Source: Actinomycetota bacterium
Lineage (GTDB): Bacteria > Actinomycetota > Thermoleophilia > Miltoncostaeales > Miltoncostaeaceae
DNA: 13,765 bases
Assembly (NCBI GenBank): GCA_005788075.1
Contig: SXZC01000180.1
Location: forward strand, 1-13,765
Direction of reading: 5' to 3'
Shown here: one piece after another, positions 4,672-10,488 of the stretch
Layout: every line of letters begins with the position of its first letter
Numbering within the stretch: position 1 is the first letter of the stretch
Notes under the pieces: model-generated
What the model saw: the letters and a program-made list of their open reading frames with translations, nothing else
Database searches by the model: none
What the model was told of the DNA's origin: nothing
Made by a program: the position numbers and the translations under genes

Positions 4672-5391
4672 GTGCATGGCGCACCCGACCTCCCCCGCCG
4701 CTTCGTGGCGGAGTTCATCGGCACGTACATCCTCGTGGCCGGGGGCTGCGCGGCGGCCGCTGCCGATTACCGCTTCGATGGACTGCTCGGAGGGCACGTC
4801 GGCGTCGCGGTGGCATGGGGACTCGTGGTGGCGATGGTCATCTTCGCCATCGGGCACCTCTCCGGGGCGCACATCAACCCGGCGGTCACGCTTGCCTTCG
4901 CCACCGGGCGACACTTCCCATGGCGCGAGGTGGCGCCGTATTGGGTTGCACAGGTCACCGGCGCGATGGCTGGCGCGCTCACCGTGGCCGGCCTGTTCGG
5001 CACCGAGAGCGGGCTCTCCGTGACGCAACCATTCGACGTGAGCGACCTCGGGGCCGTGGGCATCGAGATCGTGATCACGGCGATCCTCATGCTCGTGGTG
5101 ATGGCCGTGGCAACGGACACCCGCGCCCAGGGGGCGCTCGCCGCGGTGGCCATCGGAGTGACGGTCGCGGTCATCGGGCTGGTGATGGGCCTCATGGAGG
5201 GCGCATCGATGAACCCGGCTCGCTCAATCGGGCCGGCCGTGGCCACGGGGGAGTTCGTGGGGCTGTGGGCCTATCTCATCGGGCCGATCATCGGCGCCCT
5301 CATCGGGGTGGCCATCTATGCCTACATGCGGGGGCGCCCCCATCCGGAGGGCAGCCACCCGGATGCGGAGGCCGGGGAGGACCTGGCCTAG
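4672..5391 (+). CDS. Aquaporin/MIP-family channel, glyceroporin- or NIP-like filter
   Basis: The 239-residue protein has six membrane helices and both NPA boxes: SGAHINPAVT (Asn69) and EGASMNPARS (Asn181, Arg184). The N-terminus RRFVAEFIGTYILVAGGC is typical of MIP proteins. Aligned with E. coli AqpZ without gaps around loop E, the selectivity-filter positions read Trp49, Gly169, Ala178 and Arg184, whereas AqpZ has Phe, His, Thr, Arg. Loss of the His and gain of Trp/Gly resemble GlpF, and Ala resembles plant NIPs, so small neutral solutes such as glycerol, urea or metalloid acids are more likely substrates than water alone (inference). The C-terminal tail (221-239) is charged and cytoplasmic. 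GTG 4672 was chosen over ATG 4549 because a -10-like hexamer lies just before it and the extra residues lack MIP features. Confidence 0.92.
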   Translation: MHGAPDLPRRFVAEFIGTYILVAGGCAAAAADYRFDGLLGGHVGVAVAWGLVVAMVIFAIGHLSGAHINPAVTLAFATGRHFPWREVAPYWVAQVTGAMAGALTVAGLFGTESGLSVTQPFDVSDLGAVGIEIVITAILMLVVMAVATDTRAQGALAAVAIGVTVAVIGLVMGLMEGASMNPARSIGPAVATGEFVGLWAYLIGPIIGALIGVAIYAYMRGRPHPEGSHPDAEAGEDLA

Positions 5392-5424
5392 CCGTTCACC
5401 CCGTGCGCGATTGGCATTCCGACC

Positions 5425-5430
5425 TATCGT
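5425..5430 (+). promoter_or_regulatory. Putative -10 (TATCGT) for a leaderless SDR transcript
   Basis: TATCGT ends 6 nt before ATG 5437, and no Shine-Dalgarno is present. The promoter fits in the 45-bp gap after the aquaporin stop, so the SDR gene is probably transcribed on its own. Confidence 0.45.
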
Positions 5431-5436
5431 CCTGGC

Positions 5437-6111
5437 ATGGACTTGAACGGGGCACGAGCAGTGGTGCTGGGGGCGACCGGTGGGTTCGGCGCCGAGATCG
5501 CACGGGCGCTGGCGGCACAGGGCGCGGTGCTGGCCGTGCACGGCCGCGACGCGGAGCGCCTGCAGCTGATTTCCGCAGAGGTGGGCGGCCACCCGGTGGC
5601 CGGCGACCTCACCCAACCGGGCGTGCCCGACGCCGTGATGGACGAGGCCGCGCAGGCACTGGGCGGCCTCGACGTGGTGGTGATGTCGGCAGGCGCAGTG
5701 GCCTTCGGTCCGGTGGCCGAGCTGGACGAGGCCGTGCTGCGGCAGGTCGTCGACCTCGACCTCATTGCGCCGATCCTCGTGGCGCGCGCCGCCACACGCC
5801 ACCTTGGCAAGGACGGCGTGATCGCCCAGGTATCGGCGGTGGTGGCCAACCAGCCGATGGCCGGCCTCGCGGCCTACTCGGCGGCAAAGGCAGGTCTCAC
5901 CGCCTTCGACACCGCCTTCCGCCGCGAGATGCGCCGCGCAGGGGTGCGCGTGATCGATGCCCGCCCCCCGCATATGGAGACCGGCCTCGCCGCCCGCCCG
6001 CTCGCCGGCGAGCCCCCGGGGCTCGCGCAGGGGCGTGACCCGCGCGAGGTGGCAGACGAGCTGGTGGCCGTGATCGGGGGATCCGCTGAGGCCCCCGACT
6101 GGATCGACTGA
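5437..6111 (+). CDS. Short-chain dehydrogenase/reductase (SDR)
   Basis: The 224-residue protein is a classical-size SDR with a Rossmann fold. The nucleotide-binding loop is GATGGFG (residues 12-18), HGRD (35-38) follows strand 2 and suggests NADP(H) through Arg37, and GDL (56-58) is the adenine-ring contact. The catalytic residues Ser133, Tyr147 and Lys151 are present (VSAVVAN and YSAAK). Two usual features differ: NNAG reads MSAG (83-86), and the active-site Asn of helix 4 appears as Asp108 in VVDLDLIAP. The usual PG after strand 6 is PP (177-178). The substrate cannot be deduced. tRNA-Val begins 24 nt after the stop. Cytoplasmic. Confidence 0.9.
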   Translation: MDLNGARAVVLGATGGFGAEIARALAAQGAVLAVHGRDAERLQLISAEVGGHPVAGDLTQPGVPDAVMDEAAQALGGLDVVVMSAGAVAFGPVAELDEAVLRQVVDLDLIAPILVARAATRHLGKDGVIAQVSAVVANQPMAGLAAYSAAKAGLTAFDTAFRREMRRAGVRVIDARPPHMETGLAARPLAGEPPGLAQGRDPREVADELVAVIGGSAEAPDWID

Positions 6112-6135
6112 CTGCTACTGTCCTCCGGCCCGTTG

Positions 6136-6208
6136 GGGCGGTTAGCGCAGTTGGTAGAGCACCTGCCTTACAAGCAGGGGGCCGGCGGTTCAAGTCCGTC
6201 ACCGCCCA
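6136..6208 (+). tRNA. tRNA-Val (anticodon TAC)
   Basis: The 73-nt cloverleaf has acceptor stem GGGCGGT/ACCGCCC with discriminator A. The anticodon arm is CCTGC-CTTACAA-GCAGG (anticodon UAC), and the T arm is GGCGG-TTCAAGT-CCGTC with one non-canonical pair. CCA is not encoded. A TACTGT at 6116-6121 could be its -10. It lies 19 nt before tRNA-Asp, and the two are probably one transcript. Confidence 0.96.
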
Positions 6209-6227
6209 TTGCTCACCGCTGGTGCCT

Positions 6228-6301
6228 GGGGGTGTAGCTCAGCTGGTTAGAGCGCAGGACTGTCAATCCTGAGGCCGCGGGTTCAAGTCCCGTCACTCCC
6301 G
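6228..6301 (+). tRNA. tRNA-Asp (anticodon GTC)
   Basis: The 74-nt cloverleaf has acceptor stem GGGGGTG/CACTCCC (one G-U pair) with discriminator G, which is a tRNA-Asp identity base. The anticodon arm is CAGGA-CTGTCAA-TCCTG (anticodon GUC), and the T arm is GCGGG-TTCAAGT-CCCGT. CCA is not encoded. A strong terminator follows 7 nt downstream. Confidence 0.97.
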
Positions 6302-6308
6302 TCAGTCG

Positions 6309-6332
6309 AAGGGCCCGCTCCGGCGGGCCTTT
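6309..6332. terminator. Rho-independent terminator, probably bidirectional
   Basis: AAGGGCCCGC-TCCG-GCGGGCCTTT forms a 10-bp stem (one G-U pair) with a 4-nt loop, just after tRNA-Asp. It also lies 13 nt beyond the stop of the collagen-like gene on the other strand, where the hairpin again ends in pyrimidines, so it may serve both transcripts. Confidence 0.8.
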
Positions 6333-6345
6333 CGTGTACCTCGGC

Positions 6346-7080
6346 TCAGGGGTAGTCCACGACAGAGGCCTCGCCGACCTCCATGGCGACGAGCTCGCTG
6401 CCGGAGTTCGCGTACAGGCCCCCGGAACCCGTGGTCTTCGTGCACCACAGCGTGGCCGTACCCGCGCCCCCCGTCCACACCCCGGTCACCGTGAACGAGC
6501 CCGCGTCCGGCGGGTTCAGGTTCGGTGCCGTCGCAGACCACGCCTGCGCGGGTCCGGTCACGTCGTCGCTCGTGGCCACTCCGATCGAGCAGTACATGAC
6601 ATCCCCGTTGGGCACCGCATACACGACACCGGTGAGGAGGTATTTCTTACCCGCCTCCACCGGCAGGGCGGCGATGCTCACCGGGATGCCGGTCGGCATG
6701 GGCACCTGGGACGAGCGGCGGGAGATCACCACGCGCGACGGGCCGGCAGGACCCGTGGCACCGGCGGGACCCGTTGCGCCCGCAGGACCGGTGGCGCCGA
6801 CAGGACCCGTGGCGCCGATGGGACCCATGGCACCCCGCATCCCGGCATCGCCCTTCAGGCCACGCGGCCCTCGCGGGCCGGATGTGCTCCACGAGGTCGC
6901 ATTCATCCCGCGGGGGCACCTGCCGTCGACGGTGCTGAGCATCGGTGCGTGCGCCGGTGCGGTGCTGACGCATGCGGTGACGCGGGCCGGCGCATCGGAG
7001 CGGGCGCCCGCAGCGATGGCCACACCGGCGATGACGATGATGCCTACGAGCCACAGGGCGATGCGGGCGGGGGCGGCCAT
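6346..7080 (-). CDS. Collagen-like surface protein
   Basis: The 244-residue protein starts with a membrane segment (residues 7-25, signal anchor or signal peptide). A short module with Cys37 and Cys55 follows, ending in a Trp (ATSWSTSG). This ACVxx...C...sWsxxGPxG arrangement is familiar from actinobacterial collagen-like proteins. Residues 68-115 are 16 uninterrupted Gly-X-Y triplets dominated by GAT and GPA. Residues 116-244 form a beta-rich C-terminal domain with two Cys (MYCSIG, TLWCTKT), probably a trimerising or binding head. Such proteins form triple helices outside the cell; adhesion or a coat role is possible but not shown. The start at ATG 7080 is preceded by AAAGGA with a 7-nt gap. 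An upstream TTG at 7116 in the same frame is less likely. Confidence 0.85.
   Translation of the reverse strand: MAAPARIALWLVGIIVIAGVAIAAGARSDAPARVTACVSTAPAHAPMLSTVDGRCPRGMNATSWSTSGPRGPRGLKGDAGMRGAMGPIGATGPVGATGPAGATGPAGATGPAGPSRVVISRRSSQVPMPTGIPVSIAALPVEAGKKYLLTGVVYAVPNGDVMYCSIGVATSDDVTGPAQAWSATAPNLNPPDAGSFTVTGVWTGGAGTATLWCTKTTGSGGLYANSGSELVAMEVGEASVVDYP
6736..6879 (-). repeat. Collagen-type Gly-X-Y coding repeat
   Basis: This 144-bp stretch encodes 16 Gly-X-Y triplets. Its central part is an 18-bp imperfect tandem repeat (two triplets, GAT GPA), with third-position differences between copies. It is a site where copy number could change by slippage. Confidence 0.8.
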
Positions 7081-7111
7081 GGGAGAGTCCTTTCGGAGCC
7101 GTTGCCCCGTA

Positions 7112-7268
7112 CCCAATCAGGTTCGGGCCGGGCTCGAGGCCGCGGGCAGTGCCGCTGACGACGCCAACGCCACGGCGTGCCTCAACGCGGTCAACGCCTA
7201 CGGCGCCCTGGCGGATGAGATCAAGATCGGGATGGACCCGGGGGCCGCAGACGCATGTCGGGGCCTAG
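7112..7268 (+). pseudogene. Orphan coding-like stretch, possible gene remnant
   Basis: The 184-bp gap between two minus-strand genes is not empty. On the plus strand, one frame from 7112 gives about 51 residues with G/C at nearly every third position and a helical, secreted-like composition. It holds two Cys about 31 residues apart (NATACLNAVNAY and AADACRGLA). The frame has no stop at its natural end and runs on into antisense of the next gene. Dropping one base in the G-run at 7260-7263 would bring the TAG at 7266-7268 into frame. No convincing start exists: the only in-frame ATG (7079) overlaps the start codon of the collagen-like gene. I read it as a 5'-truncated, possibly frameshifted remnant. 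It matches no family I recognise. Confidence 0.35.
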
Positions 7269-7555
7269 CCGGCGAGGCCTCGCGTGATCGCGACGACGAT
7301 GTAGGCCAGCCCGGCGAGGCCCAGAACGCGGCGAAACAGGTTGACGCCCGCCGTGAGCTCGAGGTAGGCCCAGACGCCGATGAACACGTAGCCGATGGCG
7401 CCAAGGGCATCGGCCCACGTGCCCGAGGCCACGGAGCGCAGGCCAAGGGCGACCAGGCCGATGATGAGCGGCGGGTTGGGGAACTGCGCGATGGGATAGT
7501 CGCGCGGCCACGACCAGCCGCGAAGCCGCTTCCACGTGGCGATGAGGGCCTGCAT
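7265..7555 (-). CDS. Small three-helix membrane protein, unknown
   Basis: The 96-residue protein has a basic, Trp-rich N-terminus (TWKRLRGWSWPRDYPIAQFPNPP). Three hydrophobic segments follow at about 29-44, 49-70 and 77-95, and the C-terminus lies right at the membrane. ATG 7555 was chosen; in-frame GTG codons at 7558 and 7564 are alternatives. The gene starts 10-19 bp after the stop of the beta-propeller lipoprotein on the same strand and has no clear Shine-Dalgarno, so it is probably translated from the same mRNA. The family is not recognised. The conserved linkage, if confirmed, would point to a shared role in the envelope. Confidence 0.7.
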   Translation of the reverse strand: MQALIATWKRLRGWSWPRDYPIAQFPNPPLIIGLVALGLRSVASGTWADALGAIGYVFIGVWAYLELTAGVNLFRRVLGLAGLAYIVVAITRGLAG

Positions 7556-7574
7556 CACCGACACGCCACGGGGA

Positions 7575-8417
7575 TTACGACCACGTGCGCCCACCGTCGT
7601 CCGAGGTGTGGATGCGAGCCTCGTGGTCGGCCGCCACGAGCTCGCGCGCCGAGGTCGCCAGCAGGGCCGCGGGCGGCGCATCGATGGAACCGCGGGCCGA
7701 CCACGATGCACCGTCGTCGGCGCTCATCGCGACATCGCCGTTGGCATCGACGATGAACAGCGCCCCGGGACGGGCCCACGACACGAGGCCGATGCGATCG
7801 CCGGCTGCAGCCCACGTGCGGCCCCCGTCAATGGAGCGCCGCATGCCGGACTGCGTTGCCGCCACCACCACGTTCCCTCGCGTGGGGTTCACCGCCATGT
7901 CGATGATCCCCTCCGGGGCCTGGCCGACCTTCGCGAGCGTGGTGGGCGTCCCGCCCGCATAGATGGCCCCATCGCTTCCCACCGCGTAGACGCGGCTGCC
8001 GCCGGCCTCGATCACGTGGTAGTCGTCGCGCGGCACCGACTCGATGCGCGTCCACGTGGCGCCCCCGTCGTCTGAGCGGCGCAGGCCGAGGGGGTCGGGC
8101 TCGTCGCTCTCCGGCCCGGGGTGGCCTGATGACAGGAGGGTGCCCGACGGCAGGGAGGCGAGCCCCATGTAGTCGGCGACCTCCCCCAGTCGAGCCATGG
8201 CCCCATCGGCCCCCGGTGCGTACAGCCCGCCATGCGTGCCGATGACGATGCCATCCGATGGCGTGGGGGCGATGCCGTGCACGTGGCCCGCCTCAGGCGG
8301 AAGGGTGAGCGATGCGCCGGCCGTGTCCGACGACGGGGTGGATGACGAGCCACAGCCCGCCAGGCCGACCGCGAGGACGGCCGTGGAGGCCCCAACGATG
8401 AGAGCGCGCAGCGGCAC
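7575..8417 (-). CDS. Beta-propeller (Asp-box) lipoprotein, F510_1955/sialidase-like fold
   Basis: The 280-residue protein has a lipoprotein signal peptide with lipobox LAGC (Cys22). A Ser/Thr-rich linker is followed by the motif GHVHGIAPTPSDG, then GTHGGLY. This resembles proteins annotated as F510_1955-family glycosyl hydrolases. Four Asp-box motifs are visible (SDDGGATW, SIDGGRTW, SADDGASW, SDDGGRTW), the hallmark of BNR/sialidase-like beta-propellers. No catalytic sialidase Arg triad can be assigned, so enzymatic activity is doubtful. The protein ends one residue after the last Asp box, so the final blade must be closed by another strand. The start is GTG 8417, 7 nt after a TAGAGT hexamer. 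Lipid-anchored outside the cytoplasmic membrane. A small membrane protein gene follows closely. Confidence 0.82.
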   Translation of the reverse strand: MPLRALIVGASTAVLAVGLAGCGSSSTPSSDTAGASLTLPPEAGHVHGIAPTPSDGIVIGTHGGLYAPGADGAMARLGEVADYMGLASLPSGTLLSSGHPGPESDEPDPLGLRRSDDGGATWTRIESVPRDDYHVIEAGGSRVYAVGSDGAIYAGGTPTTLAKVGQAPEGIIDMAVNPTRGNVVVAATQSGMRRSIDGGRTWAAAGDRIGLVSWARPGALFIVDANGDVAMSADDGASWSARGSIDAPPAALLATSARELVAADHEARIHTSDDGGRTWS

Positions 8418-8424
8418 GATCTTG

Positions 8425-8430
8425 ACTCTA
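8425..8430 (-). promoter_or_regulatory. Putative -10 (TAGAGT) for the leaderless lipoprotein transcript
   Basis: On the minus strand TAGAGT ends 7 nt before GTG 8417, and no Shine-Dalgarno is present in the gap (caagatc). It faces away from the acid phosphatase promoter 60 bp further on. Confidence 0.5.
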
Positions 8431-8489
8431 TTGGCGTTGGCGCGCCGCGCCGAATCGGGAACGGCGTGGTGAATGAGGCGTGCCGGGCG

Positions 8490-8495
8490 TAGGGT
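8490..8495 (+). promoter_or_regulatory. Putative -10 (TAGGGT) for the leaderless acid phosphatase transcript
   Basis: TAGGGT ends 6 nt before ATG 8502. The gap (tccggc) holds no Shine-Dalgarno. Confidence 0.5.
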
Positions 8496-8501
8496 TCCGG
8501 C

Positions 8502-9287
8502 ATGCGCCCCCGCACCGCCCTCGCCATCGCCACCGGCGCCCTCGCGCTGGCGATCCCCGCTGCGGGGAACGGTGCCGTGGTCAGCTTCGGCTACGGCGGC
8601 GCCACCGCGAAGACCCCCATCGTGGGATCCGACCAGCACCTGCCGCCGCTCTCGGTGACCACCGACTACCTGGTGAGCCCCGCGATGGGCGCGAACATCG
8701 TGGCGCTGCGCCAGAGCGGCGGATACACCGCCGACATCAACGGCACGGTCAGCAGGGCCCGCACCTACCTCGACTCCTGGCTCGACCGCACGTGCGGCAA
8801 GAAGGCCTCGGTGGCGAAGGTGCGGAAGTGCCGGGCCATGGTGGTGAGCGACATGGACGACACCCTCGTGAGCTGGTACCAGTACTACGCCGATCCGGCC
8901 GTCAACTGGACCGAGAACCCCCCGGTACAGGACCAGATCATGCAGGCCTGCGGCACGCCGGCGATCCAGCCCAGCGTGAACCTGCTCCGGCGGGCGAAGG
9001 CGCGTGGCGTGGCGATCGTGGTGATCAGCGGGCGCAAGCAGGCGCAGGCGCCCTACACGGCCTCATGCCTCGAGACGATCGGGGTCACCGGCGTGAGGCA
9101 GATCATCCTGCGCTCACCGCAGGATGAAGCGCTCACGGCCGCGGTGTACAAGTCGCGCGCCCGGGCCGGACTCGAGAAGAAGGGCTGGAAGATCGCCTTG
9201 TCACTGGGCGACCAGGTGAGCGACATGAGCCTGGGCCACGCCGATGCCGGGTTCCTGCTGCCGAACCCGATGTACTTCATCCCGTAG
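8502..9287 (+). CDS. Secreted HAD-family acid phosphatase (class B / IIIB type)
   Basis: The 261-residue protein has a signal peptide (MRPRTALAIATGALALAIPA, cleavage near residue 25) and a HAD phosphatase domain. Motif I is VVSDMDDTLVS, with nucleophile Asp117 and acid/base Asp119. Motif II is VVISGRK (Ser176), motif III is probably Lys217, and motif IV is SLGDQVSDM (Asp237, Asp241). The C-terminus FLLPNPMYFIP is the characteristic end of the acid phosphatase B/vegetative storage protein family. These enzymes release phosphate from phosphomonoesters outside the cytoplasm using Mg2+. All catalytic positions are present, so it should be active. The Cys pattern (98, 110, 150, 189) could form disulfides. 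The gene appears to be a single unit. Confidence 0.88.
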   Translation: MRPRTALAIATGALALAIPAAGNGAVVSFGYGGATAKTPIVGSDQHLPPLSVTTDYLVSPAMGANIVALRQSGGYTADINGTVSRARTYLDSWLDRTCGKKASVAKVRKCRAMVVSDMDDTLVSWYQYYADPAVNWTENPPVQDQIMQACGTPAIQPSVNLLRRAKARGVAIVVISGRKQAQAPYTASCLETIGVTGVRQIILRSPQDEALTAAVYKSRARAGLEKKGWKIALSLGDQVSDMSLGHADAGFLLPNPMYFIP

Positions 9288-9314
9288 CCGGAGCCATACC
9301 TCTGCGCGCCGCCG

Positions 9315-9342
9315 GGTTGAGGGGGTCGCGCTAACCTCAACC
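9315..9342. promoter_or_regulatory. Inverted repeat GGTTGAGG-N12-CCTCAACC upstream of the HEAT/glycosyltransferase operon
   Basis: Two perfect 8-bp arms are spaced 20 bp start to start, with two more outer pairs beyond one mismatch. The right arm overlaps a -10-like TAACCT (9332-9337), which would start transcription near 9344, about 34 nt before the TTG start. This suits a dimeric regulator acting at the operon promoter. It could instead be a hairpin ending the acid phosphatase transcript, but no U-tract follows. Confidence 0.5.
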
Positions 9343-9377
9343 GGGAAAGCCGACAGTTTCTCCGGAATCGGGCGTCC

Positions 9378-10484
9378 TTGGCCGGACTCAGCCTCACTCT
9401 CGTCTTGATCATCCTCGCCATCGCGGGAGTGGTGGTGGCCATCGGCGTTGTACTCGTGCTGCTGGCAATGATGCTGCGCGTGCGCCGGCTCAGGCGGCGC
9501 GGCCTGGAGACCCGTGCGGTGGCCGACCGCCTCGTGGTGCTCGCCCGCGAGGGACAGGACATGCCCTCCGTGCGCGACCTGCGCGTTGACAGTCGCACGC
9601 TGGGTGATGCCATGGCGGCGCGCATCCCCGACCTCGACGCGCGAACCCACGCGGAGGTGCTCGACTGGCTGCGCAGAGAGGGCTTCGTCGATGCCGCCCT
9701 GCGCCACAGCCGATCACGGCTGTCGTGGAATCGCGCCTTCGCCGCCACGCAGCTGGGCAACATGCGCGCACTGGAGGGAGTGGATGCGCTCGTCCGCCTG
9801 CTCAGCGATGACGACTCCGAGGTGCGGGTGGCAGCCGTGCTGGCCTTGGCAGACGTACTCGACGGGGCCGCCGCACCGATCGTGGCCGACAACGTGCGGA
9901 GCGGGGTGCTGCCCGACCGCGTGGCGCTCGCCGCGCTCAAGCGGATGGGGCCGAGCGCCGCAACGGGGGTCGCCGAGATGCTCTTCGACCGGGATGCCCG
10001 CGTGCGGCGCGTGGCAGTGTCCTCGGTGGCGCACCGGGGCGATCGGCAGTCGGCGGCGGCGCTGCTGGCACGTGCGGGTGATGTGGATGTCGAGGTGCGA
10101 CGCCGGGTGCTGAGCGCGCTGTTCGTGGTGGACGGCCACTGCGACCGCACGCGCCTGCGGCATGCGCTCCGTGCCGGTGCCGAGGACCCCCACCCCGAGG
10201 TGCGTGCGGCGGCGGCCACGGCGATCGGGGCACTGCTCGGCTCCGAGGGCCTGCCCCTGCTTCATTACCTGGCCCACGACCCCAGCTTCTGGGTGACGGC
10301 CCGCGCGCGCGCGGCGATGAGCGCCGTGGAGGGCACGGCGGTCGAGGGGTACTCCAGCCTTCCCGCTGACGCGCCGTGGACGGTGGAGCACCAGGCGCGC
10401 CTCGTGGAGGCGATGGGTGATGCTCAGGCCGCTCCCGGCGCCTCTGCGGGTCCGAGCATGCCCATGCCCCTGACGGTCGGGTGA
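9378..10484 (+). CDS. Membrane-anchored HEAT-repeat protein
   Basis: The 368-residue protein has one long hydrophobic helix (residues 4-33) followed by a basic stop-transfer stretch (RVRRLRRRGLETR), which places the rest in the cytoplasm. From about residue 80 to 325 it consists of HEAT-type helical pairs. Examples are EGVDALVRLLSDDDSEVRVAAVLALADV, GVAEMLFDRDARVRRVAVSSVAH and DPHPEVRAAAATAIGALLG. The last 40 residues are low-complexity. HEAT arrays bind partner proteins. TTG 9378 is the only start before the upstream stop at 9318 that keeps the whole membrane helix; no clear Shine-Dalgarno precedes it. The gene lies 4 bp before the glycosyltransferase gene, so the protein may scaffold or regulate that enzyme (inference from context). 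Confidence 0.85.
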   Translation: MAGLSLTLVLIILAIAGVVVAIGVVLVLLAMMLRVRRLRRRGLETRAVADRLVVLAREGQDMPSVRDLRVDSRTLGDAMAARIPDLDARTHAEVLDWLRREGFVDAALRHSRSRLSWNRAFAATQLGNMRALEGVDALVRLLSDDDSEVRVAAVLALADVLDGAAAPIVADNVRSGVLPDRVALAALKRMGPSAATGVAEMLFDRDARVRRVAVSSVAHRGDRQSAAALLARAGDVDVEVRRRVLSALFVVDGHCDRTRLRHALRAGAEDPHPEVRAAAATAIGALLGSEGLPLLHYLAHDPSFWVTARARAAMSAVEGTAVEGYSSLPADAPWTVEHQARLVEAMGDAQAAPGASAGPSMPMPLTVG

Positions 10485-10488
10485 CGCG

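Noticed and set aside
4815..6038. Long plus-strand open frame (about 400 codons) across the aquaporin and SDR genes
   Set aside because: It is out of frame with two clearly recognised proteins and its translation is Arg/Gly-rich without motifs; a shadow frame of high-GC DNA.
6736..6879. Regular repeats that might suggest a CRISPR or minisatellite
   Set aside because: The 18-bp unit is in frame with Gly-X-Y triplets and there are no unique spacers; it is protein repeat coding.
6383..7756. Long plus-strand open frame opposite the collagen-like and small membrane protein genes
   Set aside because: Most of it is antisense of recognised genes; the Pro/Ala/Gly repeats mirror the collagen codons. 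Only the 7112-7268 portion, in the gap, has independent coding character and is reported separately.
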